Source: Alicyclobacillus sp. SO9 (lineage in GTDB: Bacteria > Bacillota > Bacilli > Alicyclobacillales > Alicyclobacillaceae). From it: DNA of 64,000 nucleotides. Of the stretch, positions 52,926 through 62,143 are shown one piece after another (the first letter of the stretch is position 1; every line of letters starts with the position of its first letter). The position numbers and the translations under genes are program-made. The notes below the pieces were generated by a model. That model saw only the letters and a program-made list of their open reading frames with translations, had not been told where the DNA came from and did no database searches. The stretch covers positions 3,224,001-3,288,000 of the forward strand of contig NZ_CP066339.1 in assembly GCF_016406125.1 (NCBI RefSeq). Direction: 5' to 3'.

Positions 52926-54026
52926 TTAGCCGTTCTTCTTATAATTTGCTCTGCTCTTCGCTTCGTTTTTCAGCTGCTGCTTGTAGGTTTTTGCAAAGTA
53001 GTGCTCTCCAGTGCCGTTGTATTTGGCTACGTAGTACAGGTACTGAGTGTGAGCAGGATGAATCACTGCGAGAATCGACTGCATACCCGGACTGGCAATG
53101 GGACCAGGCGGCAAGCCCGTATGAAGGTATGTATTATAGGGACTCTTAACCTTTAAATTCTTGTCTGACAGTTGTGCGCGATAACCAATGATGTATTCAA
53201 TTGTGGAGTCAATCTGAAGCGGCATAGGAGGCTTGTGGTGTAAGCGATTGTTGATAACACTGGCAATTACGGGCCTCTCTGTTTCAACTTTCGCTTCTTT
53301 CACTACGAGAGAAGCTTTCGTTATCACTGTCCACAGAGGCTGATTTTGGGCCTGAATTGTCTTCATGTAGGGCTGAAGGTGTTTTTGAAAGTCCTGCAGC
53401 ATCTCGTTCACAATGCGATGCGGGTCTTCATTTTTGTAAAACTGGTATGTATCCGGAAACAGGTAGCCTTCAAGGCGGTACCTGACGCCGCTTCGCTGCG
53501 GTAAATTCTTAACAAACGACTCGGTAAAAGTGCCGTGTTGAACTTGGTTGATAAAAGCGCTCTTTGAACAGATGCCGTCTTTTTGCAGTAAAGCACTCAT
53601 CTGACTAACGGTATAGCCTTCAGGAATTGTGACTTTGATGGACCGGGTGTCGCCAGCCACCAGTTTGTTTAGAATTTCAGACAGGCTTGTCCCTTGGGAA
53701 ATTTGATAGTCCCCTGCTTTAATTGCCGATCCCGCTTTAGACAACCGCACCCTAACCTCAAACATCAGCGCACTTTTGACTAGTCGCTTACTTTGCAAGT
53801 CTTTTGCTAGTTGCTTCACCGTTTCCCCACGCTTGACCGCAAACTGAATGGGCTTGCTGCCGGGCTCTGGCCGAGAAGCCTGATACGCCCAAACAAGGCC
53901 GGTCGCAACGGCCACTAAGACAACTCCAACCAGTATGAGGAGCCATTTTATCCATCTGCGTCTGCGGCGGCTGTGTTTCGGGCTATTGTTATTTTCCGGT
54001 GCATTTGCTGTCGTCTCGTCAGACAA
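52926..54026 (-). CDS. mltG: Endolytic transglycosylase MltG
   Basis: Membrane-anchored YceG-family enzyme thought to cut nascent glycan strands. It has an N-terminal cytoplasmic Arg-rich stretch, a transmembrane helix (about 26-50), a LysM-like subdomain, and the catalytic domain (about 140-355) with SGVRYRLEGYLFPDTYQF and the final LPPGPIASPGMQSILAVIHP. The active-site segment reads ASLVVKEAKVETERPVIASV; most relatives have Glu-Lys-Glu where this has Val-Lys-Glu. 366 aa. Its place near ruvX-ireB-alaS is typical. Confidence 0.93.
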   Translation of the reverse strand: MSDETTANAPENNNSPKHSRRRRRWIKWLLILVGVVLVAVATGLVWAYQASRPEPGSKPIQFAVKRGETVKQLAKDLQSKRLVKSALMFEVRVRLSKAGSAIKAGDYQISQGTSLSEILNKLVAGDTRSIKVTIPEGYTVSQMSALLQKDGICSKSAFINQVQHGTFTESFVKNLPQRSGVRYRLEGYLFPDTYQFYKNEDPHRIVNEMLQDFQKHLQPYMKTIQAQNQPLWTVITKASLVVKEAKVETERPVIASVINNRLHHKPPMPLQIDSTIEYIIGYRAQLSDKNLKVKSPYNTYLHTGLPPGPIASPGMQSILAVIHPAHTQYLYYVAKYNGTGEHYFAKTYKQQLKNEAKSRANYKKNG

Positions 54027-54155
54027 ACCACTTCTCCCCTTATTCTGTCAGACTCGTCCTCACGGCCTTGTGCCCAATGGGTTTGTGCCTGACGGTTTCG
54101 CGAACAGGTCGTCCGGTTTGTCCAAATCGCAAAGTTTGCGGTGAAGCCTTGCCGG

Positions 54156-54587
54156 TTATTTGTGTGCGGCTGCGTCAAGGTAACTCTGCAGCAGAACCGT
54201 TGCAGCGACCGCGTCCACTACCTTGCGTCTCTTCTTACGGCTCATGTCCGCTTCAATGAGCACTCGCTCTGCTGAAACCGTTGTCAATCGCTCGTCGTAC
54301 ATCTCTACGGGGAGTTGACTCTTGGCCCGAAGCACATCAGCAAACTGTTGGCACTGTAGAGCCCGCTCCCCCAGCGATCCATCCATGTTCTTCGGAAGTC
54401 CGACAACGATTTCTGTGACTTGTTCCGCTTGAACAACTTGCAAAATATCTTCTATTGCTTGGTTATCAGAACGTCGACGAATCACGCCGTAGGTCTGTGC
54501 TAAAATCCCCATAGCATCACTCTTCGCTAACCCTATTCGTGCCAAACCGTAGTCAATTGCCAGAATCCTCTTTGGCGTATTCTGCAT
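54156..54587 (-). CDS. ruvX: RuvX/YqgF family pre-16S rRNA nuclease
   Basis: RNase H-fold enzyme (YqgF) involved in 16S rRNA 5'-end processing, earlier annotated as a Holliday-junction resolvase. It shows RILAIDYGLARIGLAKSD at the N-terminus, VVGLPKNMDGS, and the late VEMYDERLTTVSAERVL and KRRKVVDAVAATVLLQSYL segments with the acidic residues. The ATG at 54587 lies inside the end of ireB (35-base overlap). 143 aa. Confidence 0.92.
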   Translation of the reverse strand: MQNTPKRILAIDYGLARIGLAKSDAMGILAQTYGVIRRRSDNQAIEDILQVVQAEQVTEIVVGLPKNMDGSLGERALQCQQFADVLRAKSQLPVEMYDERLTTVSAERVLIEADMSRKKRRKVVDAVAATVLLQSYLDAAAHK

Positions 54588-54825
54588 ACGCACGAACCAA
54601 CTCCTCAATGAGTTCGTCTCGTTCAATACGGCGAATGGTATTGCGAGCATCCATATGACTCGTAATGTATGCAGGGTCACCGGAAATCAAGTAGCCTGCA
54701 ATTTGATAGACAGGGTTATAACCCTTCTCGACAAGTGCGTTGTAGGCTAAAATAAATGCTTCCCGTGCGGCGTCATTTTCCGATCTGGCTTCAAATCGCA
54801 TGGTCTCATCTGATCGAAAACCCAT
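54553..54825 (-). CDS. IreB family regulatory phosphoprotein (UPF0297)
   Basis: A 90-aa member of the IreB/YrzL family, in Enterococcus a phosphorylated regulator of cephalosporin resistance. The sequence ALVEKGYNPVYQIAGYLISG and DPAYITSHMDARNTIRRIER is strongly conserved. The ATG at 54825 follows AAAGGAGTGA. It lies between alaS and ruvX, the standard place. Confidence 0.93.
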   Translation of the reverse strand: MGFRSDETMRFEARSENDAAREAFILAYNALVEKGYNPVYQIAGYLISGDPAYITSHMDARNTIRRIERDELIEELVRAYAEYAKEDSGN

Positions 54826-54964
54826 GGTTTTCACTCCTTTGTTCGAAGCCAAGCACTGCAACAAGAATGTTGCAGCGCCATACTTCATGATACATTCTCT
54901 ATATCCCTTCGAAATTCCTCTATCTCAGACCCGAACTGGTCCTCACGACACCCATTTGCGAGAA

Positions 54965-57595
54965 CTATACGACTGCTGCCTGCTGCACCAGGCTTGGTAC
55001 TAATTCCACCGCTTCAGGAAGCTTCGACTCGTCTTTTCCGCCCGCTTGAGCCAAATCGGGACGACCACCGCCGCCGCCGCCCGTTACAGCAGCGACCTGC
55101 TTCACGATGTTGCCAGCGTGCAGTCCTTTTGCATGCAAGTCCTTCGACACCGCCGCCACGAGTTTCACTTTGTCACCACCGCTTCCTAACACAATTACGT
55201 AGCTTGGCATAGCAGATTTCAATTCATCCACTAGTTGCCGCAGCTCATCCATGTCTGTATCGGGAACAATGGCAGTCAGAACTGGTATGCCGCTCACGTC
55301 CTGAACCTGGTTTCGCAAATCGGTTGCTAAATTACGATTGAGTTGTGCCTTTAAGCTGGCAACTTCCCGGTCTAACTGTTTGTGTTCATCGAGGAGTCGT
55401 TCGATTCTCGCAACCAGTTCTGGCCTGGTTGTCTTCAAAAGCTCGGCGGCATCATTCATCACTTGTTGTTGTTCCAACGCATACCGATATGCGCCCTCAC
55501 CTGTCACTGCCTCGATTCTGCGAACTCCTGAGCCAATTCCGGTTTCAGAGACAATGCGAAATTGTCCAATCAAACCGGTTCGAGCCACGTGGCAACCGCC
55601 GCAAAGCTCCATGCTGTAGTCTCCAGCTTTCACGACACGAACTCGACTGCCGTATTTCTCACCAAAGAGAGCCATGGCGCCAAGTTCTTTCGCGGTTTCC
55701 AAGTCTGTCTCAAGTGTCTCTACTTCATCATCCCGCCACACCGCTTGGTTCACGCGCAGTTCAACGTCAGCCAATTCCTCTTTACTTAATGTACCAAAGT
55801 GCGAGAAATCAAACCGCAGCCGGTTGGGCGTAACCAACGACCCTGCCTGCGTTACATGAGTGCCCAGCACCTCTCGCAACCCTTTGTGCAACAAATGCGT
55901 GGCTGTGTGGTTTTTAACTGTCCCGCGGCGAGCGCTTGCGTCCACCGAGGCTGTGACCCTGGACGCGGATGAAAGTGTGCCAGTTTCAACTTTCACTCGG
56001 TGCAGATTTTGTCCATGGGGTGCTTTCTGCACATCAAGAACGACGACTCGCAAGCCGTCTGCTTCCATCACACCCGCGTCAGCCACCTGTCCGCCGCTTT
56101 CAGCGTAAAACGGAGTCGTATCCAGTATGACATACGCTTCGTCGCCAGGGGAAACCGATTCGCAAAACTCTCCGTTCTGGACCAGAGCTGTCACAACACT
56201 CTCCGTATTTAAGGTGGTATAGCCCACAAACCGGCTTTCATCCGTAAAGGACTCGAGTACCCCCCGGTCCGTATTCATACCCTCAGTTGTCACTCTGGCA
56301 TTGCGCGCGCGGCTGCGCTGCGCCTCCAGTTCTGCTTCAAATCCTGCTCTATCCACTTCTATACCTTGTTCTCGGGCCATTTCCTCTGTAATGTCCAGCG
56401 GAAAACCGAAGGTGTCATAAAGCTGAAAAGCATCTTTCCCCTCAAGCCTTCCCTTGCCACTGTTGCGGACTTCCTTAAGCCATTTTGTGAGCAGATTCTC
56501 GCCTTCCTCAAGTGTCTCGTGAAAGCGTTCCTCTTCGGTACGAATGACCTTTGTGATAAAGCTCAGTTTCTCGCGCACATCTGGGTAGTCGGCCCCCATT
56601 AGCTCGGATACCACGTCTGCTAGTTTATACAAAAACGGTTCATTCAAGCCAAGTTTGCGGCCGCTTCGTACGGCTCTTCTCAACAACCGGCGAATGATAT
56701 AGTGACGGCCTTCGTTACCAGGCAAGACCCCGTCACCGATGGCAAAGGCCACTGTGCGAACGTGATCGGCAATAATTTTAAAATGTACATCCTTACCGTC
56801 TTCAGAAGTAAACTCCTGACCTGTGAGCTTCTGCGTTTCTCGAATCAGCGGCAGAAACAAATCCGTTTCGAAATTAGTATCGACGTCTTGCAGGACAGAG
56901 GCGACGCGTTCGAGCCCCATGCCCGTATCAATGTTCTTTTTCGGCAAGGGAGTGTATTCACCGCTGGCATCCTTGTTGTACTGAGTGAAAACCAGGTTCC
57001 AAATTTCCAGATACCTGTCACAATCACAGCCAGGCTGGCAAGTAGATTCACCGCAGCCGTATTTTTCGCCCCTGTCGTAAAAAACTTCAGAACAAGGTCC
57101 ACATGGCCCTTCCCCAATCTCCCAGAAATTATCTTCTTCGCCTCTGTAGATGTGCTCGGCTGGTACACCCACGTCGTCGTGCCAGTGATGAAACGCCTCA
57201 TCGTCCGAGACATGGATTGTGACAAACAGCCGTTGTGAATCCATCTCCAGATACTTGGTCAGAAATTCCCACGCCCAAGCAATGGCATCTTTTTTGAAAT
57301 AGTCGCCAAAAGAGAAATTCCCCAGCATTTCAAAGAATGTCTGATGTCTCGCTGTGTGTCCCACATTCTCAATATCATTTGTACGGATGCATTTTTGCGA
57401 ACTGACAATCCGAGGATTCTCAGGGATTTCTCGTCCGTCGAAGTAGGGCTTCAGCGGCGCCATACCGGCGTTGATCCAAAGCAATGTTGGGTCATCTTTT
57501 GGCACAAGACTTGCACTTGAAAAAACGGAGTGACCCCTCTCCTCGAAAAATTGTTTATAAAGCCTTCTGAGTTCCTGTCCTGATAGACTCTTCAA
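54965..57595 (-). CDS. alaS: Alanyl-tRNA synthetase
   Basis: Charges tRNA-Ala. The 876-aa protein has the class II core (residues 1-460, with ARHQTFFEMLGNFSFGDYFK), the editing domain with the zinc-binding HTATHLLH and CGGCH, and the C-terminal oligomerisation part ending in a Gly-rich GGGGGGRPDLAQAGG. The start is TTG after GAGGGGTG. Expression should be controlled by the T-box leader directly upstream. Confidence 0.97.
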   Translation of the reverse strand: MKSLSGQELRRLYKQFFEERGHSVFSSASLVPKDDPTLLWINAGMAPLKPYFDGREIPENPRIVSSQKCIRTNDIENVGHTARHQTFFEMLGNFSFGDYFKKDAIAWAWEFLTKYLEMDSQRLFVTIHVSDDEAFHHWHDDVGVPAEHIYRGEEDNFWEIGEGPCGPCSEVFYDRGEKYGCGESTCQPGCDCDRYLEIWNLVFTQYNKDASGEYTPLPKKNIDTGMGLERVASVLQDVDTNFETDLFLPLIRETQKLTGQEFTSEDGKDVHFKIIADHVRTVAFAIGDGVLPGNEGRHYIIRRLLRRAVRSGRKLGLNEPFLYKLADVVSELMGADYPDVREKLSFITKVIRTEEERFHETLEEGENLLTKWLKEVRNSGKGRLEGKDAFQLYDTFGFPLDITEEMAREQGIEVDRAGFEAELEAQRSRARNARVTTEGMNTDRGVLESFTDESRFVGYTTLNTESVVTALVQNGEFCESVSPGDEAYVILDTTPFYAESGGQVADAGVMEADGLRVVVLDVQKAPHGQNLHRVKVETGTLSSASRVTASVDASARRGTVKNHTATHLLHKGLREVLGTHVTQAGSLVTPNRLRFDFSHFGTLSKEELADVELRVNQAVWRDDEVETLETDLETAKELGAMALFGEKYGSRVRVVKAGDYSMELCGGCHVARTGLIGQFRIVSETGIGSGVRRIEAVTGEGAYRYALEQQQVMNDAAELLKTTRPELVARIERLLDEHKQLDREVASLKAQLNRNLATDLRNQVQDVSGIPVLTAIVPDTDMDELRQLVDELKSAMPSYVIVLGSGGDKVKLVAAVSKDLHAKGLHAGNIVKQVAAVTGGGGGGRPDLAQAGGKDESKLPEAVELVPSLVQQAAVV

Positions 57596-57599
57596 CTTT

Positions 57600-57954
57600 T
57601 ACACCCCTCATTTTGGCCGGTATTTTGCACAACCGCGGATTCACAACCCATAAAAGAACAAAAAAACCTCTTCATCCCAACAGGGACGAGAGGTATTTCT
57701 CGCGGTACCACCCTGGTTCAGAAACTGCTGAGGCCGCTCACCACCAACGGGCCCTTTGCAGTTGCTGCAACTCACAATCGCTGTAACGGGCGTACCCGGC
57801 GCTTTAGGCGCACTCCGGACTGGCTTCGATTTCCTCTACTCCGGAGCACCTCTCAGCCTTGGGTTTATATCCCGCTGGTACTCTCTCTGAACGGAGTCGC
57901 GTCAAGAAACCTACTTGGATCCGTCAACGTTCTCAACAGTTTAGATTGTACATC
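57600..57954 (-). promoter_or_regulatory. T-box riboswitch of alaS
   Basis: The leader of alaS contains the T-box sequence AGGGTGGTACCGCG (57701-57714 on the complement), a long structured 5' part (Stem I region, with AGAGAGAGTACCAGCGG), and a terminator. Uncharged tRNA-Ala would pair with the T-box and specifier loop and stop termination. I could not place the specifier codon with confidence. Confidence 0.92.
57660..57694 (-). terminator. T-box terminator
   Basis: CCTCTCGTCCC and GGGATGAAGAGG form a stem with a short loop, followed by a run of seven T on the minus strand. The 5' arm competes with the antiterminator. Confidence 0.9.
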
Positions 57955-57984
57955 ATTGTAGCCAAGTGCAAATCAGTTTGTCAA
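57955..57984 (-). promoter_or_regulatory. Sigma-A promoter of alaS
   Basis: TTGACA (57979-57984 on the complement) and TACAAT (57955-57960) are spaced by 18 bases, just before the T-box leader. Confidence 0.75.
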
Positions 57985-58060
57985 ACACACCAACGGACAA
58001 CCCCAACATCTTCAACTGAGTAACAGACAAAGTCACAGACTGAGTCACAGCAGTAGGTTC

Positions 58061-58378
58061 TTATACTGGGTGTCCGCCTACCACTTTCAACACTGCAATC
58101 AGCAGCGCTACGGCGGGAATGAAAGCAAACAGTACGAGCAGACCTGCACGACGCATGGTAGATTCTCCGCCCTTTGCCAAAACAACGAAACCGTACACCG
58201 ACAGAATAAATCCAACGGCACCCAGCACAAAATACAGGGTGTCAGTAATTAGCGCAACAGGTTGTGACAGGGCTCTCCATACCCAAACGGCCAGAAAGGC
58301 AACCAAGTCTAATCCCGATGCAATCACTAAAAAGGCAGAGATACGCACGAATACACCTTCTCTTTGAGGTGTTGTCAA
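58061..58378 (-). CDS. Hypothetical small membrane protein
   Basis: A 105-aa protein with three predicted transmembrane helices (about 12-33, 42-65 and 78-100) and basic residues between the second and third. I do not recognise the family. It lies between the exporter gene and the alaS leader, in the same direction. Hydrophobicity and position make it likely to be real. Confidence 0.65.
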   Translation of the reverse strand: MTTPQREGVFVRISAFLVIASGLDLVAFLAVWVWRALSQPVALITDTLYFVLGAVGFILSVYGFVVLAKGGESTMRRAGLLVLFAFIPAVALLIAVLKVVGGHPV

Positions 58379-58495
58379 AATCGTTTTTTATTCTGCCACG
58401 TGCCAGCCGGTCTGTCCAGCACCCGGGGAAGAAATGTGCTGGTTTCAGTCCACTACGACTGCCAGTTTCGTCAGAACGCCTCAATCGCCTGCATC

Positions 58496-59569
58496 TTATT
58501 CGATGTGCAAGCGCTCTTCCCGAATCTCCTTAACCTGACGAATCACAACTTTCACCACAGCGACAATCGGAATTGCAACAATCAATCCGAGTACCCCGCC
58601 AAGGTTTCCAGCAACCAGAAGAGCGGCCACAATCAGCATGGGATGCATATCCATAGTGCGCCCCATAATCTGCGGTGACACGAGATTTCCCTCCAATTGT
58701 TGCACAATGATATTGACAATCAGCACCTTAATGGCCATTTGCGGGCTGATAAAAAGCGCGAGAATAACGGCGGGAACCGCCCCAATAAAAGACCCTATAT
58801 ATGGAATCAAGTCAGCGATACCCATGAAGGAAGCTAGTGTAATGGCGTATGGCATTCGAATCACCAGCAATCCTGCATAGGTCAAAATTCCGACTATCAA
58901 CATAATTAAAAGTTGACCTCTAACATATCGGCCCAACATTTCATCAATGCCGATGAGCACCCGCTTCACGTCATCCTGGTAGTGCTTTGGCGCTAAATGA
59001 ACTACGACTCTCCCTAGTGCTCGAGCATCCTTCAGCATGTAGAACACGAGGAAAGGAATGACGAACGCAATGAAAATCGCGTTGACGGTGCTTGTAATCA
59101 TTTGCAGAATTTGCCCGGTCTGTTTCGTGATGCTGGTCTCAACTTGATTGATTGCGCCTTCTACACCCTGCCGCAGAGAATCAGGAAGGTACTGCTTTTG
59201 CGCTGTCAAATTGTCAATCCATTTGTCTGCCTGATGCACGAAGACAGGTGCGCGGTTTATCAGTTCTGTAACCTGGCGGCTTAACAACGGGATCAAGTTC
59301 ATGACGACAACGACAAAGAATAACGCGAAAGAGAAATAAATGAGAAGGATAGCCACACTGCGAGGAACCTTTCGTTTCACCAAAAGCTCAACCACAGGGC
59401 GCAGAATATAAGCGACAACAAGTGCTCCGACAAAGGGAATGACCAGCACTTGCAAAACCGCCCAGATATCCGAAAAAAAGCCGCGGAGCAGGCCCACCAG
59501 ATACAGGCAGACTAACGTCACCAGCACCGAAATGAGAACGCGAAAGTAACGGTGCGAGAACAGTTCCAT
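58496..59569 (-). CDS. AI-2E family transporter
   Basis: A 357-aa polytopic membrane protein of the AI-2E (TqsA/PerM) family. It has two N-terminal helix pairs, a central polar stretch (about 105-150), and the family motif AFVIPFLVFYMLKDA, followed by MGIADLIPYIGSFIGAVPAV. The substrate cannot be inferred; members export diverse small molecules or ions. In B. subtilis the related yrrI also lies upstream of alaS. Confidence 0.9.
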   Translation of the reverse strand: MELFSHRYFRVLISVLVTLVCLYLVGLLRGFFSDIWAVLQVLVIPFVGALVVAYILRPVVELLVKRKVPRSVAILLIYFSFALFFVVVVMNLIPLLSRQVTELINRAPVFVHQADKWIDNLTAQKQYLPDSLRQGVEGAINQVETSITKQTGQILQMITSTVNAIFIAFVIPFLVFYMLKDARALGRVVVHLAPKHYQDDVKRVLIGIDEMLGRYVRGQLLIMLIVGILTYAGLLVIRMPYAITLASFMGIADLIPYIGSFIGAVPAVILALFISPQMAIKVLIVNIIVQQLEGNLVSPQIMGRTMDMHPMLIVAALLVAGNLGGVLGLIVAIPIVAVVKVVIRQVKEIREERLHIE

Positions 59570-59660
59570 GGCCTGAATCCCTCCTTGGCCAAAAAGTCTC
59601 TATATTCCTTCAGTATATGCAGACAAGCCGCATTTCATTTGTAAGCCGTGCGACGATTCA

Positions 59661-59690
59661 TTGATACTCTGGGACAATCTCACGTATACT
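59661..59690 (+). promoter_or_regulatory. Sigma-A promoter of crcB1-crcB2
   Basis: TTGATA (59661-59666) and TATACT (59685-59690) are spaced by 18 bases, about 35 bases before the first crcB gene. Confidence 0.6.
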
Positions 59691-59724
59691 GTTGCAATGA
59701 GTATAAAAAAGGGGGAGAGGCGCG

Positions 59725-60129
59725 ATGCCTTATCTTGCAGTTGCCGTCGGCGGGTTTATCGGTGCCATCCTTCGCTATGGTATTGGGGAGTGGATTGGTA
59801 CTGTACAGGGATTTCCCATTGCAACCTTACTAATCAACGTTTTCGGGTGCTTTGCTCTGGCCTGGTTTTACACGATTACACTGGAACGCTATTTCATCCA
59901 TCCGCACATTCGGCTGGGAGCAGGTACTGGACTCGTCGGTGCCTTTACCACCTTTTCTACCTTTTCCGTTGAAACCTGGGCATTGATACAAGGCGGGCTC
60001 TATGACCTCGCAGCAATTTACATCGTTGCCAGTTTTGTGCTCGGGCTGACTTTTGCCTATTTCGGATACGGTTTGGCCCGGCGTCAGGCACGCCTGCGCT
60101 TTGTCGGCAACCCGGAACGGGAGGGCTGA
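59725..60129 (+). CDS. crcB: Fluoride channel subunit CrcB/Fluc (1)
   Basis: One of two adjacent Fluc subunits; Fluc channels expel fluoride and act as dual-topology or heterodimers. The 134-aa protein has four transmembrane helices, GGFIGAILRYGIG at the N-terminus, INVFGCFALAW, and the channel-lining GAFTTFSTFSVE with its phenylalanines. The ATG follows GGGGGAGAGG. It is three bases from the second subunit, as expected for a heterodimer pair. Confidence 0.94.
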   Translation: MPYLAVAVGGFIGAILRYGIGEWIGTVQGFPIATLLINVFGCFALAWFYTITLERYFIHPHIRLGAGTGLVGAFTTFSTFSVETWALIQGGLYDLAAIYIVASFVLGLTFAYFGYGLARRQARLRFVGNPEREG

Positions 60130-60132
60130 CAC

Positions 60133-60504
60133 ATGGCGTTTTTGCTGGTGGGCCTGGGTGGTTCCATAGGTGCACTGTTGCGCTACCAGATTTCCAGATG
60201 GATTGACATGCGGGGTTTTTGGCTTTCATTTCCCACGGCCACTTTGATTGTCAACATTACAGGGGCGTTTTTACTTGGCTGGTTGACAAATTCTATAGCA
60301 GGATTGTTTCCAAGTCTGGGATCGGCGCCAATGCTCTTTTTGGGTACGGGCGTATGCGGTGCGTACACCACCTTCTCGACGTTCACTTATGAAGCACTCA
60401 TGTTGTTTCAGGAAGGACGGGTGCTCGCAGGAATCACCTATATGTCCTTATCCTTCTTACTCGGAACGGCAGCAGCGGCAGTGGGACTCTTTGGATTCAA
60501 GTAA
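60133..60504 (+). CDS. crcB: Fluoride channel subunit CrcB/Fluc (2)
   Basis: The second Fluc subunit, 123 aa, with GGSIGALLRYQIS, VNITGAFLLGWL and the conserved GAYTTFSTFTYEA. The ribosome site GGGAGG lies inside the end of the first gene. The two proteins differ enough to suggest opposite membrane orientations in one heterodimer. Confidence 0.94.
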   Translation: MAFLLVGLGGSIGALLRYQISRWIDMRGFWLSFPTATLIVNITGAFLLGWLTNSIAGLFPSLGSAPMLFLGTGVCGAYTTFSTFTYEALMLFQEGRVLAGITYMSLSFLLGTAAAAVGLFGFK

Positions 60505-60518
60505 AAAATAAGCAATAA

Positions 60519-60543
60519 ATAGGGCACCGCAAAAGCGATGCCC
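60519..60543. terminator. Terminator between crcB2 and the zinc-ribbon gene
   Basis: GGGCACCGC (60522-60530) and GCGATGCCC (60535-60543) pair with one mismatch around AAAA. The minus strand has a T-rich tail (TATTTATTGCTTATTTTTT), so it mainly ends the convergent gene; it may work both ways. Confidence 0.65.
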
Positions 60544-60595
60544 CGAATGTCGTCCACAAAGCACTTCAACTATGTGTACCTTGCAACACTATGTT

Positions 60596-60787
60596 CTAAA
60601 TAACTTCGCTTCCACACTCCATACAATCAGTCATCTCATCCACCGAGACCAGCGACCCATCCTCAGCGACCTCGTAGACTTTGACTTCTTCACCGGCTAC
60701 GTTGAATTCCATGAAACAACCCCAGCAATAGTACTGGTTTGCACCGATTTTGCCGATGTCGCGGCAGTTGCACTGTGGACATCTCAT
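60596..60787 (-). CDS. Small zinc-ribbon protein
   Basis: A 63-aa protein with three CxxC pairs: CPQC at the start, CWGC near residue 22, CMEC near the end. The first two would form a zinc ribbon. The middle is acidic. The family is not recognised by me beyond this. ATG after GGAGA. A promoter and a strong inverted repeat lie upstream, so expression may be specifically regulated. Confidence 0.8.
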   Translation of the reverse strand: MRCPQCNCRDIGKIGANQYYCWGCFMEFNVAGEEVKVYEVAEDGSLVSVDEMTDCMECGSEVI

Positions 60788-60884
60788 ATTTCCCGTCTCC
60801 TTTTTTCATAAAGACTTGAACTACAAGTATCATTTCCAACGGCGTCCAACCGTAAACAAGCCATGGACCAAATAGTATCCCATC

Positions 60885-60921
60885 CCACAAAAATTTTCGT
60901 GTGCAGAAATAATTTTTGTGG
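60885..60921 (-). promoter_or_regulatory. 11-bp inverted repeat, possible operator of the zinc-ribbon gene
   Basis: CCACAAAAATT (60885-60895) and AATTTTTGTGG (60911-60921) are a perfect inverted repeat with a 15-base centre. It lies just downstream of candidate promoters on the minus strand: TATAAT (60928-60933), and TTGCAT with TACAAT spaced 17 bases. It could be an operator or an RNA hairpin. Confidence 0.55.
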
Positions 60922-61009
60922 ACAACTATTATAATGAAATTGTATCGAAACCGCAGTATCGATGCAATGCAACAATTGTCAATGATATCTTCAATACCGT
61001 TATTGAATT

Positions 61010-62143
61010 TCAAACCAGTTGGTCTACGACTGATTGGACCACCTGTGCTGCTTCCCTTGCTTCGTCTGTCGTAGTCATGCCGGAAAAACTAAAGCGCACC
61101 GATTCACGCAGAACGTCCTCTGAAAAGCCGCATGCTTTAAGAACGTGACTTGGCTGTAAACTTCCGGCTGTACAGGCCGATCCCGCTGATGCCTCAACAC
61201 CTTCCAAATCAAGCCTCATCAGCAGTACATCGTTTGCCACGCCGCGAAAGCCCACATTCAGAATTGACTTGGCCCCGCTTTCCGGACTGTTCCGGTACAC
61301 ACCTGGTATTTTACGAATTGCGTCCCAAAAAGCCAGATTGGCCTGCTCCATCTGCTGAAACTCGCGTTGTCGACCTGCTTTTAATTGACGCGCCGCTTCG
61401 CCAAAGCCTGCAATTCCAGGGACATTCTCCGTACCTCCGCGCCTTCTCCGTTCCTGATTTCCACCGCGAGCAATCGGTTTAAAAGTCCTGTCATTTCGGA
61501 TGTACAAGGCTCCCACACCCTTTGGACCATGAATCTTATGAGAAGAAAAGGAGGCAAAGTCCATATGTATCTCTGCGACGTTCACTTCCTGAACTGGAAG
61601 TGCTTGTACCATATCTGAGTGGAACAGTACCTCAGGATGCTCCGTCTTAATCTGCTGAGCCAACTCAACGATGGGTTGGACAGCGCCAGTCTCATTATTG
61701 ACTGCCATAACCGAAACGAGCAGGGTGTCTGTTCGAACGGCCTCCAGCACTGCCCTCGCGTTCACGCTGCAATCGTTCCCGACGGGGATGTAGGTGACCT
61801 CGACGCCAAGTTCCTCAAGCAGTTCACAGGTCTGCAGCACAGCATGATGCTCTATGGCTGTGGTAACCATGTGGCGTTTTTTCGGATTTGCCAGAAAGGC
61901 GCCGAGCAAGACCTGCTGCACCGATTCCGTACCGCTGCTGGTAAACACAATTTGGCTGCGTTCGGCCCCAATCAGGTTAGCGAAGTGTCCGCGAGCCGAT
62001 TCAACAGCTGCCTTTGCCCCCCGGCCGCGGCTGTGCAGACTGGACGGATTGCCATACTCACCCTCCAAGTGCCGTCGCATCACCTGTACCACAGAAGGAT
62101 ACATCTCCGTCGTGGCTGCGTTGTCTAAATAGATGGCTTTCAT
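61010..62143 (-). CDS. Cysteine desulfurase (IscS/NifS-like)
   Basis: PLP enzyme that releases sulfur from cysteine for iron-sulfur clusters or tRNA thiolation. The PLP lysine is in SFSSHKIHGPKGVG, a histidine in TTAIEHHAV, and the catalytic cysteine in SAGSACTAGSLQPSHVL near residue 325. The ATG at 62143 follows GAGGT. 377 aa. In B. subtilis the equivalent yrvO follows cymR and precedes mnmA; here mnmA is not adjacent, so its sulfur acceptor is not shown. Confidence 0.94.
   Translation of the reverse strand: MKAIYLDNAATTEMYPSVVQVMRRHLEGEYGNPSSLHSRGRGAKAAVESARGHFANLIGAERSQIVFTSSGTESVQQVLLGAFLANPKKRHMVTTAIEHHAVLQTCELLEELGVEVTYIPVGNDCSVNARAVLEAVRTDTLLVSVMAVNNETGAVQPIVELAQQIKTEHPEVLFHSDMVQALPVQEVNVAEIHMDFASFSSHKIHGPKGVGALYIRNDRTFKPIARGGNQERRRRGGTENVPGIAGFGEAARQLKAGRQREFQQMEQANLAFWDAIRKIPGVYRNSPESGAKSILNVGFRGVANDVLLMRLDLEGVEASAGSACTAGSLQPSHVLKACGFSEDVLRESVRFSFSGMTTTDEAREAAQVVQSVVDQLV

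Noticed and set aside
59640-59724. Fluoride riboswitch before the crcB genes
   Set aside because: The region is short and lacks the conserved GGNGAUGG and CUGAUGACGCC-type segments; only a promoter and ribosome site are visible.
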